Shown here piece by piece: positions 42,197-49,967 of a DNA stretch of 64,000 bases. This stretch comes from Streptomyces olivochromogenes (GTDB taxonomy: Bacteria; Actinomycetota; Actinomycetes; Streptomycetales; Streptomycetaceae): NCBI RefSeq assembly GCF_001514115.1, contig NZ_KQ948466.1, positions 124,001-188,000 on the forward strand, given 5' to 3'. The position numbers and the translations under genes are program-made. Position 1 is the first letter of the stretch, and each line of letters opens with the position of its first letter. The notes under the pieces are model-generated. The model was not told the origin of the DNA. It ran no database searches and saw only the letters and a program-made list of their open reading frames with translations.

Positions 42197-43225
42197 TCAG
42201 CTCCGGGTGACCGGGACGAGCGGGTCGTACAGGGCCGAGAGGGTCTCGAGGGCGTCCCGAAGCCCGGGCGGGCGGAGCATCCCCCGCACCGGGCGGCCCG
42301 CCCAGCCCGGCCCGCCGAGCAGCACGGCCGGGTGACTGCGGGCCCCCTTGACTCCCCACCGGGTCTCCGCGACATGCCGGGCCAACGGCAGGTCGGCCGT
42401 CGAACGCGTCTGGGCCCACAGCAGTACGGCCTTCGGGCCCAGCCGTCGTACCGCGGCGGTCAGCGCCTCCGTCGGAACCGCCGCGCCGAACATCCGGGTC
42501 GGCAGGCCGAGTTCGACGAGCCCCGCGTGCAACGCCTCCAGCGCCAGGCTGTGCTGTTCGCCCGGGACGCACGCCAGCACCACCGGCCCGGCGGCGGCCG
42601 GGGTTCCCACGGGCGCGACCGGCTCGGTGGCGCGGTGCAGGGCACGTGAGATGTGCCAGGACAGCAGGTGTTCCACCTCCACATAACGGTCGCCGGAGGA
42701 CTCCCACTTGCGTCCGACCGCGTGCAGGGTCGGCACCATCACCTCGTCCCAGGCGAGGACCACGCCGTAGCGCGCCACGAGCGAGGCCAGCTGGTCGCCG
42801 ACGGTCGGTGCGTCGAGGCGGACCGCGGCGCGCGCGAGACCCCTGCACTCCTGGCGGACGTCACCGAGCGGCAGCGCGCCGGCCGCCTGTGAACGGTGCC
42901 CGCCGGGCCGGTCGTCTCCCCCGGGCAGCTCCGGGCCGGGCTGATTGCGCCCGACGCCCTCCTGGGCGGTCCTGGCCGCCTCGGCGGGCGGTACCCCGGC
43001 CGACGTCAGCCGGCACATCTCCTCGAGCATCGCCACGTCCTGCGGCGTCCAGCGGCGGTGCCGCCCGTCCGAACGCGCCGCGGGCCCCACTCCGTACCTC
43101 CGGTCCCAGGAACGCAGGGTCGTGGGCGACACCCCGAGGCGGCGGGCCAGGGACCCCGTCGTGACGCCCGCTTCGACGGGCCGCGCGGCCGCCTCCCGCC
43201 GCTGTGCCGGTTGGATCTCGCCCAT
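42197..43225 (-). CDS. litR: LitR-like B12-dependent MerR light regulator
   Basis: 342 residues. MerR-type helix-turn-helix about 20-75 (TGSLARRLGVSPTTLRSWDRRYGV, quoted in part). A helical cobalamin-capping domain follows with AWDEVMVPTLHAVGRKWESS and YVEVEHLLSWHISRAL. The last part is a Rossmann B12-binding domain (VVLACVPGEQHSLALEAL, AVLLWAQT). The DxHxxG loop of CarH is here GEQHSLA, typical of the LitR branch. AdoB12 photolysis would release repression of the divergent litS gene in light. A dyad lies 12 nt before its start. Confidence 0.88.
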   Translation of the reverse strand: MGEIQPAQRREAAARPVEAGVTTGSLARRLGVSPTTLRSWDRRYGVGPAARSDGRHRRWTPQDVAMLEEMCRLTSAGVPPAEAARTAQEGVGRNQPGPELPGGDDRPGGHRSQAAGALPLGDVRQECRGLARAAVRLDAPTVGDQLASLVARYGVVLAWDEVMVPTLHAVGRKWESSGDRYVEVEHLLSWHISRALHRATEPVAPVGTPAAAGPVVLACVPGEQHSLALEALHAGLVELGLPTRMFGAAVPTEALTAAVRRLGPKAVLLWAQTRSTADLPLARHVAETRWGVKGARSHPAVLLGGPGWAGRPVRGMLRPPGLRDALETLSALYDPLVPVTRS

Positions 43226-43236
43226 GCGGCGACTAT

Positions 43237-43268
43237 ACGACGCACAAACGATGCGAGTTGTCCGTCAT
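43237..43268. promoter_or_regulatory. candidate LitR operator
   Basis: ACGACGCACAA-n10-TTGTCCGTCAT, inverted arms matching at 9 of 11 positions, in the litR-litS divergent promoter. The ACAA/TTGT core recalls operators of CarH/LitR proteins. Confidence 0.5.
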
Positions 43269-43357
43269 GTGCCTCGGTTCACACGATGGGGATCACCGGG
43301 CGCGTCGCGGGAAGCGCACGGTGACCGGGAGCCCGCCCGAACCGAGGAGCCGTGGCC

Positions 43358-43954
43358 ATGACCGTGGATTCCATCACCGAGCAGTGCGTCGACGGGCGGC
43401 GGGAGGCGCTCTCCGACACGGACCTGGTCCAGGGCCTCGTGGCTGGCGACGAGGAGTGCCTGACCGCCGCCTACCACCGCTGGGGAACGCTGGTGCACAC
43501 ACTGGCCGGACGTTCGCTGGGCGGCGACACCCGGGAGGCCGAGGACGTCACCCAGCAGGTGTTCCTGGCCGTCTGGCAGGGCCGGCAGGGTTACCGCCCC
43601 GAGCGCGGCGCCTTCGTGGGCTGGCTCGTCGGCATCACCCGCCGCAAGATCGCCGACGCGCTCTCCGCGCGGACCCGCCGTACCGATCTGGTCGCCGCCG
43701 CCGGAGCCCTCCTCGGCCCGGTCGACGACACCCGGGCTCGTCCGGAGACCGTGCTCGACCGCGTCCTCCTGCGCGGCGAGCTCGCCAGACTTCCCGCGCC
43801 CCAGCGCAGGGTGCTGCACCTCGCGTTCTACGAGGACCTGACCCAGCCCCAGATCGCCCAGCGCACCGGCTGGCCCCTGGGCACCGTCAAGAGCCACTCC
43901 CGGCGCGGACTGCGCCAGCTGCGCCACTGCCTGCGCGCGCAGGCCGTCGGCTGA
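43358..43954 (+). CDS. litS: LitS-like ECF sigma factor
   Basis: 198 residues. Region 2 about 25-90 (GLVAGDEECLTAAYHRWGTLVH, DTREAEDVTQQVFLAVWQGR) and region 4 about 130-185 (LARLPAPQRRVLHLAFYEDL, IAQRTGWPLGTVKSHSRRGL). Divergent from litR; in S. coelicolor LitS is the sigma factor that transcribes carotenoid and photolyase genes in light. ATG 43358 fits AGGAG at 8 nt better than GTG 43352. Confidence 0.87.
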   Translation: MTVDSITEQCVDGRREALSDTDLVQGLVAGDEECLTAAYHRWGTLVHTLAGRSLGGDTREAEDVTQQVFLAVWQGRQGYRPERGAFVGWLVGITRRKIADALSARTRRTDLVAAAGALLGPVDDTRARPETVLDRVLLRGELARLPAPQRRVLHLAFYEDLTQPQIAQRTGWPLGTVKSHSRRGLRQLRHCLRAQAVG

Positions 43955-44021
43955 ACACCTGATTCCGCCACCGCGAGCCGATCCGCCGGCAGCCGCAGGG
44001 CCTGGTCGGGGCGGACCGCGA

Positions 44022-44864
44022 TCACGACGGATTCGTTCCCGGACCTTCGGTCCCGCCCGCGTAGCGCGCCAGTTCCCACGGGTCGTGCGCGCTGAAGACC
44101 TCCACCTCGTCGCCGTGCAGCCGCACCAGTTCCCGCAGACGGGCATGGTTGCCGAGGCGCAGCGGCCGGTCCACCTCGGCGATCTGCTGGAGGAGGTCCA
44201 GGCCGGGGTGTCCCCGAGGATGGTCGGGGTCGATCTCGTGGTGGAAGTAGTACGCGTCCCCGCAGTGCAGCAGCCGGCGACCGCCGTCGGCGACGGCGAT
44301 CGCACTGTGGCCGCGGGTGTGGCCGCCGAGCGGGACCAGTGCGATCTCGGCGTCCAGGCCCTCCAGCGGGCGCACGGCGTCGAATCCGAACCACGCCTCG
44401 CCGTGCGGCTGCGCGTACGTCACCCAGCGCGGCCGGTGCGCCCACTGGGCGGGGCGGTAGCGGACGCGGTCCTCGGGGTGAGCCCCGGGGGCAGCCATCG
44501 CCGCGCGGTGTTCGGCCTCGCTCAGATGGACCTTGGCCCAGGGGAAGTCGGGCAGTCCCCCGGCATGGTCGAGGTCGAGGTGGCTGAGGACGATGTGCCG
44601 GACGTCCCCAGGGCGGAAGCCGAGCGCGGTGACCTGGTGCAGCGCGGTCTCCGCGAGGTCGAGGACGGGCTGGGCCCGGCCGAGGAAGTCCGGGCCGAGG
44701 CTCTCCTCGGGCCGCGCCACGTCCTGCGTACCGATGCCGCTCTCGACGAGGACGAGCCCGTCCCGGTCGGTCTCCACGAGAAGACAGTGGCAGACCGCGG
44801 GAAGGCTCCCCTCCTCGGTGTCGATGGTCCGCATGGAGCCGCAGTTCAGGTGATGGATCTTCAC
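44022..44864 (-). CDS. MBL-fold metallohydrolase
   Basis: 280 residues. Metal-binding motif LSHLDLDHAGGL (HxxxDH variant of HxHxDH: H, D and DH present) near residue 95. Further ligands are in LGGHTRGHSAIAV and LLHCGDAYYFHHE, and the terminal VEVFSAHDPWEL. It resembles lactonase-type enzymes (AiiA/AttM branch: MKIHHLNCGSMR start). Divergent from a TetR gene across a large operator, the usual layout of an inducible hydrolase. Substrate unknown. Confidence 0.82.
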   Translation of the reverse strand: MKIHHLNCGSMRTIDTEEGSLPAVCHCLLVETDRDGLVLVESGIGTQDVARPEESLGPDFLGRAQPVLDLAETALHQVTALGFRPGDVRHIVLSHLDLDHAGGLPDFPWAKVHLSEAEHRAAMAAPGAHPEDRVRYRPAQWAHRPRWVTYAQPHGEAWFGFDAVRPLEGLDAEIALVPLGGHTRGHSAIAVADGGRRLLHCGDAYYFHHEIDPDHPRGHPGLDLLQQIAEVDRPLRLGNHARLRELVRLHGDEVEVFSAHDPWELARYAGGTEGPGTNPS

Positions 44865-44888
44865 CGTGAGTCCCTTCGATGGGTCATA

Positions 44889-44929
44889 CCTAACGAACGA
44901 TCGTCAGCTAATTGCGAACGGTCGTTAGG
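44889..44929. promoter_or_regulatory. TetR-type operator
   Basis: CCTAACGAACGATCG (44889-44903) and CGAACGGTCGTTAGG (44915-44929) form 15-bp arms with two mismatches around 11 nt. It lies between the MBL and TetR starts, 14 nt before the TetR ATG, so it should control both. Confidence 0.75.
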
Positions 44930-44942
44930 TTAAAGTGACCGT

Positions 44943-45545
44943 ATGAGCCCCCGCAAGTCCGTTGCCGAAACCGCCGCCACGCGGAGCCGGATCATCGACA
45001 GCGCCCTGACGCTGGCCTCCACGGACGGCCTCGAAGGCCTCACCATCGGCCGTCTGGCAACCGATCTGGAGATGAGCAAGGCCGGTGTGATCGGCCACTT
45101 CGGCAGCAAGGAAGCGCTCCAACTCGCCGTTCTGGCCGCGGCCGTCGAGAGGTTCCGGCTACGCGTACCGGCCCGGGCCGTCGGCGCCAGACCCGGCACC
45201 GAGCGGCTGACGCGCGCCTTCGACGAGTGGATCGACTACATGACGGAGGTCGAGGGGCACGGCGGCTGCTTCCTCACCTCGGTGGCGAGCGAGTTCGACG
45301 GCCGGCCCGGCCCGGTCCGCGACGCGGTGCTCGACGCGCTCGCCTCCTGGTCGGCGTATGTCACCGCGGAGTTGAGCACAGCCATCGAGGCCCGTGAACT
45401 GCCCCCGCGCACCGATGTGGAACAGCTCGCCTTCGAGCTCAACGGCGTGGCCCTGGCGGCCAATCAGTCCATCCAGCTCCATCGCGACCCACAGGCACCC
45501 ACGCGGGCCCGCCGCGCCGTCGCCCGCCTCCTCATCGCCCCCTGA
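44943..45545 (+). CDS. TetR-family repressor
   Basis: 200 residues. HTH about 15-58 (RSRIIDSALTLASTDGLEGL, IGRLATDLEMSKAGVIGHFGSK, each quoted in part) and a TetR_C-type ligand domain (FDEWIDYMTEVEGHGGCFL, FELNGVALAANQSIQL). The C-terminal sequence belongs to the YfiR/TetR_C_6-like set. Divergent from the MBL hydrolase and almost certainly its repressor and autoregulator. Confidence 0.87.
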   Translation: MSPRKSVAETAATRSRIIDSALTLASTDGLEGLTIGRLATDLEMSKAGVIGHFGSKEALQLAVLAAAVERFRLRVPARAVGARPGTERLTRAFDEWIDYMTEVEGHGGCFLTSVASEFDGRPGPVRDAVLDALASWSAYVTAELSTAIEARELPPRTDVEQLAFELNGVALAANQSIQLHRDPQAPTRARRAVARLLIAP

Positions 45546-45682
45546 GGATGGATCCCGCCCCGGCGGAGCCAAAAGCCACCTCTACACATAAAGAAGAAAT
45601 AAGAGCACAATGAAAACAAGCGGCGCCAACCGCATACCGCGCCAGAAGCGGTCAGGCCTGCAGAGAACGAAGGAGACGACTC

Positions 45683-46123
45683 ATGGCCAACGTCTCGCAC
45701 CCCAGAAGTGACATCACGACCCACCCCGATGCATCCGAAATGCGGGAGCGGTATGACCGCGTGCTCGGTGGCCGCGATGTGGCGCTCGTCGACGGACCGG
45801 TGTTCCTGCTCGGTCTGTACTGCGCCGTGTCCCCCTGGATACTCCACTACACGACGAGCCAGCCTGCCCTGGCGACGCACAACCTCATCATGGGCATCGC
45901 CATAGGCCTGCTGGCCCTCGGATTCACCAGGGCCCCCGAACGGATGTACGGCCTGAGCTGGGCCATCTGTGCGATGGGCGCGTGGTTGATCATCTCACCG
46001 TGGGTGGTCGGAACCAGCCCGGACACCGGCGTCGTGCTCAACAGCATCATCATCGGCGCGTTGGCCGTGGTGCTCGGGGCGCTGTGCGCGGTCTCGACGA
46101 CGAGGAACACTCCTCGGGCGTAG
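45683..46123 (+). CDS. SPW-repeat membrane protein
   Basis: 146 residues. Two SPW motifs (SPWILHY about 53, SPWVVGTS about 108) each sit within a pair of transmembrane helices, four spans in total. The N-terminus is soluble (about 1-35). Function unknown; the family is common in actinobacteria. AAGGAG lies 9 nt before the ATG. The upstream 100 nt contains an AT-rich patch (about 45585-45620), possibly the promoter. Confidence 0.85.
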   Translation: MANVSHPRSDITTHPDASEMRERYDRVLGGRDVALVDGPVFLLGLYCAVSPWILHYTTSQPALATHNLIMGIAIGLLALGFTRAPERMYGLSWAICAMGAWLIISPWVVGTSPDTGVVLNSIIIGALAVVLGALCAVSTTRNTPRA

Positions 46124-46188
46124 GCCCGACGGACACCCTCCGGAGCGCTCCCGACGGACACTCCCGGGAACAGCGCCGGAGCCGCATA

Positions 46189-46231
46189 CCTGGGCTCAGC
46201 CCAGCGAGTCGATGCCCGAGCTGAGCCCAGG
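46189..46231. terminator. large inverted repeat between convergent genes
   Basis: CCTGGGCTCAGC (46189-46200) and GCTGAGCCCAGG (46220-46231), perfect 12-bp arms around 19 nt. Located between the SPW gene and the convergent hypothetical; a likely bidirectional terminator. A second pair AGGCCGG/CCGGCCT follows at about 46260-46287. Confidence 0.6.
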
Positions 46232-46327
46232 CACCACGAAAGGAAACGAACAACCCCACAGGCCGGCCCGCCCACGCGGACCGGCCTCCCTCACGCCCGG
46301 CCGTACATCCCGAAGAGCCGCCCGTCT

Positions 46328-46909
46328 CTAGATACCCGCGCCGAGCGACCAGCTCGGGGTGCTGCCCGCGAGGCGGCAGGTGAGGAAGTACAGCGGTATC
46401 GGCGGCGTGTACGGAGAGTCACCCTCGGGTCGGTGGATCAGACGGGGGCGCGCGGACCGTGAGCGCAGCAGGGCCCGTGTCCAGGACGGGTCGGCCAGCC
46501 GGGCGCCCACCGCGTAGCTGATGGAGGACGGCCAGGTGACGCCTATGTGGGAGCCGGAGGGGACGATCCACCACCACCGCTCGTCGTCGGCGAAGACACA
46601 ACCGACACGGGGCAGACAGTCCATGATCCGCTCCCCGTGTTCCGGGGAGGTGCCCACGGCGTCGTATCCCAGACCGGCGGACAACTCGGCGGGTATCGCC
46701 AGTCGTGCCGGGGACTCGTGCGGCGGCGCGGTGGGGAGGTACATGCGCAGGCCGAGGACGGCGGGATACGGGCGCGGTTCGACGGTGGCGGTGCGATCGC
46801 GGCCGTCGGGGGCCGGGAGGCGGTCTCGGCCGTCGAGGGCGGAAAGGTGGTCGCCCGGGTGTCCGGCGGGCTGGTGATCGCGCAGGTCAGGAATGTGCTG
46901 TCGTTCCAT
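46328..46909 (-). CDS. hypothetical protein paired with RsbW-like ATPase
   Basis: 193 residues. Blocks that look conserved: YPAVLGLRMYLPTAPPHESP, YDAVGTSPEHGERIMDCL, VFADDERWWWIVPSGSHIG, SPYTPPIPLYFLTCRLAG. No membrane segment. This protein recurs downstream of histidine-kinase-like ATPases in Streptomyces, from my memory. Its start overlaps the ATPase stop by 23 nt, so translation is coupled. Function unknown. Confidence 0.7.
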   Translation of the reverse strand: MERQHIPDLRDHQPAGHPGDHLSALDGRDRLPAPDGRDRTATVEPRPYPAVLGLRMYLPTAPPHESPARLAIPAELSAGLGYDAVGTSPEHGERIMDCLPRVGCVFADDERWWWIVPSGSHIGVTWPSSISYAVGARLADPSWTRALLRSRSARPRLIHRPEGDSPYTPPIPLYFLTCRLAGSTPSWSLGAGI

Positions 46910-47438
46910 CAGATAAAGATCCTTCGGCCGAGTGGGGGATGGGCCGGGCCATGGTCACGGTCGCCGGCGAGCCGGTCGACACGGTGTCTCCTCCCTTCGA
47001 CGGCAGTACGGCCCAGACGATGCGTCCGGAGCCGTCGGCGGTGTCTGTGACGCCCCAGGCGCTGCTCAGGGCGCCGACCAGCAGGAGCCCACGTCCACCC
47101 TGGTCGTCGGGCCCCGGCCGGCGCTGGGCCGGAAGGCTCCAGCCGCGGTGCTGGTCCTCGACCTCGATGTGGAGCCGCTCCTCGGCGATGTGGATTCTGC
47201 ACCCGATCCACTCGCTCGCCGTGTGCGTCAGCGCGTTGGTGACGAGCTCGGACGTCACCAGGATCGCGTTGTCGCGGGTCTCGGGGTCGACGCCCCGGTC
47301 GATGAGCCACTCACGGACGTCTCTTCGGGCCACACCCACCGAGGCGGGGGCCGCGGGCAGGGCGAACACACCTGCCCGATGGGGATACTCGTCCCCTGGT
47401 AGTAAGCCCAAAGGCTGGGGGAGGGAGGGCGGGGTCAT
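46887..47438 (-). CDS. RsbW-like ATP-binding protein (HATPase)
   Basis: 183 residues. GHKL/HATPase_c fold: N-box LVTSELVTNALTHTASEW about 60-78, G1 region VEDQHRGW, G2-like GGRGLLLVGALSSAWGV. It belongs to the short anti-sigma/ATP-binding regulators plentiful in Streptomyces. The start MTPPSLPQPLGLL (47438) is preferred. Codon 12 is TTA (47403-47405), so expression may depend on bldA. Divergent from an XRE gene, the frequent genomic partner. Confidence 0.82.
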   Translation of the reverse strand: MTPPSLPQPLGLLPGDEYPHRAGVFALPAAPASVGVARRDVREWLIDRGVDPETRDNAILVTSELVTNALTHTASEWIGCRIHIAEERLHIEVEDQHRGWSLPAQRRPGPDDQGGRGLLLVGALSSAWGVTDTADGSGRIVWAVLPSKGGDTVSTGSPATVTMARPIPHSAEGSLSDGTTAHS

Positions 47439-47744
47439 CGCCGTTCGCCTTTCGTCTGCCTTCGCACCACAAGCGGTGCCAATGCCGTCCCCCATGGCCT
47501 CGCACTGCCGCGAGACGCACACAACTCGCCGCGCAAGGCTCCATGTTGCGGCCCCGTCTCCCCCAACTGGGCCGCACAACCACTCCCTTCACCGGGTCAG
47601 GGACGATAGGACCACTGTGGCAGCTGCCAACAACACCTCGCAACCGACAAGTTGAAAATTGCAATGTGCCAGGTGCATGCTTCCCCCGTCGACGGATGAT
47701 CGTGACAGACTGCGACCTCGAAGCCCGCTGTAAGGGGGTAAGGC
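47439..47744. other. divergent promoter, ATPase / XRE
   Basis: 306 nt without a gene. It contains a perfect palindrome TGGCAGCTGCCA (47618-47629) and an AT-rich spot with TTGAAAATTGCAA (about 47651-47664) close to the XRE start, which may be promoter or autoregulatory site. Confidence 0.5.
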
Positions 47745-48620
47745 GTGTCCACGGAGACCGACTGGGGCGGCGCCCCCTCCGTCCTGCGCATGATTCTCGG
47801 CAAGCAGCTGGAGGAGCTGCGCACCCAGGCCGGGCTGACATACGAGCAGGCGGGCGAGGCGATCGGCGTCAGCCACTCCACCATCCGCCGGATGGAAGCC
47901 GCAAAGGTGGCCCGGCTCCGGCTCACCGACGCCGAGAAGCTCCTCCAGACGTACGGCGTGACGGACCAGCAGGAGATCGACACCTTCCTGAAGTCGGTCC
48001 GCGAGGCCAACAAGCGCGGCTGGTGGCACACGTACCGTGATGTCCTGCCGGACTGGTTCGCGGCGTATCTGAGCCTGGAGCAGGCGGCCCTCCAGATCCG
48101 CGCGTACGAGGCGGAGTTCGTGCACGGACTGCTGCAGACGGAGGCGTACGCCCGGGCCCTGCTCGGCGCGGGCAATCCGCACGCCTCGACCGAGGCGACC
48201 GAGCGCCGGGTCGCGCTGCGCATGCGCCGTCAGGAGCTGCTGTCCCGGCCCGCTCCGCCGCGCGTCTGGGTGGTGATGGACGAGACCGTGCTGAGGTGGC
48301 CGGTCGGCGGACCCGAGGTGATGCGCGCGCAGATCGATCATCTGATCGCGGTCAACGCGCTCCCCCATGTGACCCTGCAGATCATGCCGTTCAGAAACGG
48401 CCCGCATCCGGCCATGCGGGCCGGCGCGTTCCATCTCTTCCGGTTCAGGGCACCTGAGTTGCCGGACATCGTCTATCTGAGCGGTCTGGTGGGCGCCGTC
48501 TACCTCGACAAGGACGACGACGTCGTGGTGTACCGCGAGGCCCTGGACCGGCTGGGCGCACAGTCGGCGCCCGCCAGGAAGACCGAGGAACTTCTCGCTG
48601 CGATTCGCAAGGAGCTATGA
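47745..48620 (+). CDS. XRE-family regulator with DUF5753 domain
   Basis: 291 residues, GTG start. HTH about 18-75 (LGKQLEELRTQAGLTYEQAG, VSHSTIRRMEAAKV), DUF5753 about 100-285 (YLSLEQAALQIRAYEAEFV, HGLLQTEAYARALL, MDETVLRWPVGG, TLQIMPF). These are the Streptomyces BldB/WhiJ-type pairs (XRE plus DUF397). Directly followed by the DUF397 gene. Confidence 0.88.
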   Translation: MSTETDWGGAPSVLRMILGKQLEELRTQAGLTYEQAGEAIGVSHSTIRRMEAAKVARLRLTDAEKLLQTYGVTDQQEIDTFLKSVREANKRGWWHTYRDVLPDWFAAYLSLEQAALQIRAYEAEFVHGLLQTEAYARALLGAGNPHASTEATERRVALRMRRQELLSRPAPPRVWVVMDETVLRWPVGGPEVMRAQIDHLIAVNALPHVTLQIMPFRNGPHPAMRAGAFHLFRFRAPELPDIVYLSGLVGAVYLDKDDDVVVYREALDRLGAQSAPARKTEELLAAIRKEL

Positions 48621-48857
48621 GTGCACCACCACATACGCAACGGTATGCCGTCCCGGGAACTGGGCACGCAGGGCTGGTCCAAGCCGTGGAGCGACGACGC
48701 GGGCGGCGCCTGCGTCGAGGCGAAGAAACTGGGCGACGGGCGCATCGCGCTGCGTCAGTCCACCGATCCCGAAGGGCCCGCCCTGGTTTTCACGCCCCGT
48801 GAGATGACGAGCTTTCTTGCGGGCGTCAAGGCGGGGGAGGCCGACTTCCTCCTCTGA
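48621..48857 (+). CDS. DUF397 protein
   Basis: 78 residues, GTG start immediately after the XRE stop. WSKPWSDDAGGACVEAKKL, IALRQSTDPEGPALVFTP and EMTSFLAGVKAGEADFL are the DUF397 pattern. Likely partner, antagonist or co-regulator of the preceding XRE protein, by analogy with WhiJ-type systems. Confidence 0.88.
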   Translation: MHHHIRNGMPSRELGTQGWSKPWSDDAGGACVEAKKLGDGRIALRQSTDPEGPALVFTPREMTSFLAGVKAGEADFLL

Positions 48858-48968
48858 CAACCTTGTCTGATTCCTATGCCCTGTTCTTTCCCCACTGTTT
48901 CCTCGACAAAGTTCTCTTTCCCCCACGAACAGCAGCTGTGCACCGACGACTTGATGGGAGGGGCGGCG

Positions 48969-49781
48969 TTGCCCGACAACGGATGGCCTGCCGACCGTAT
49001 CGACACCGAGAGCGCACACTCCGCGCGCATCTACGACTACATCCTGGGCGGTAAGGACTACTACCCCGCCGACAAGGAGGCGGGCGACGCGATGGCGCGG
49101 GAGTGGCCCGCCCTGCCGATCCACATGAAGGCCAACCGCGACTGGATGAACCGCGCGGTGGCCTATCTGGCCAAGGAGGCGGGGATACGCCAGTTCCTCG
49201 ACATCGGCACCGGCATCCCCACCTCCCCCAACCTCCATGAGATCGCCCAGTCGGTGGCCCCCGACTCCCGGGTCGTCTACGTGGACAACGACCCCATCGT
49301 CCTCACCCTGTCGCAGGGATTACTGTCGAGCACCCCCGAGGGCAAGACCGCGTACGTCGAGGCGGACATGCTCGACCCGGCGACGATCCTGGGCGCGGCG
49401 GAACTGCGCGACACCCTCGACCTCACCGAGCCGGTCGCCCTCACGGTGATCGCGATCGTCCACTTCGTCCTGGACGAGGACGACGCGGTCGGCATCGTCC
49501 GACGCCTCCTGGAGCCCCTTCCCTCGGGCAGCTACCTGGCGATGTCCATCGGCACCGCCGAGTTCGCACCCGATGAGGTGGGCCGCGTCGCCCGCGAGTA
49601 CGCGGCCCGCAACATGCCGATGCGGCTGCGCACCCACGCGGAGGCCGAGGAGTTCTTCGAGGGCCTCGAACTCGTCGAGCCCGGCGTCGTCCAGGTCCAC
49701 AAGTGGCACCCGGACGGCACGGAGCCGGACATCCGCGACGAGGACATCGCGATGTACGGGGTGGTGGCCCGCAAGCCGTAG
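48969..49781 (+). CDS. SAM-dependent methyltransferase, DUF574 type
   Basis: 270 residues. PADRIDTESAHSARIYDYIL, GGKDYYPADKEAGDAM and ANRDWMNRAVAYLAKEAG are the DUF574 signature; FLDIGTGIPTSPNLHEIAQ is the SAM-binding motif and VYVDNDPIVL motif II. TTG 48969 is preferred (GGGAGGGG at 5 nt); ATG 48954 would add five residues. It contains a TTA codon (49320-49322), so it is potentially bldA-dependent. Such genes often follow XRE/DUF397 pairs. Substrate unknown. Confidence 0.85.
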   Translation: MPDNGWPADRIDTESAHSARIYDYILGGKDYYPADKEAGDAMAREWPALPIHMKANRDWMNRAVAYLAKEAGIRQFLDIGTGIPTSPNLHEIAQSVAPDSRVVYVDNDPIVLTLSQGLLSSTPEGKTAYVEADMLDPATILGAAELRDTLDLTEPVALTVIAIVHFVLDEDDAVGIVRRLLEPLPSGSYLAMSIGTAEFAPDEVGRVAREYAARNMPMRLRTHAEAEEFFEGLELVEPGVVQVHKWHPDGTEPDIRDEDIAMYGVVARKP

Positions 49782-49799
49782 CCCGTCCGCTGCACACCA

Positions 49800-49842
49800 C
49801 CCGTGCCGCCGGCCCCACGCGAAAGGGGCCCGGCGGCACGGG
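49800..49842 (+). terminator. strong hairpin after the methyltransferase
   Basis: CCCGTGCCGCCGGCCCC pairs with GGGGCCCGGCGGCACGGG (one extra C) across ACGCGAAA, a 17-bp stem with one bulge. Confidence 0.8.
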
Positions 49843-49967
49843 CGTTCTCGTCGGGCGAGTGCCAGGTCCTGTCCGGCGGTTCACGGCGGAGAAGCGGGGG
49901 TTGGCACGGCCACCTGTGCCGATGAGGCACCGTCTCTTCCCTCCGGCCTGATCCCGCCGGACAGGCT

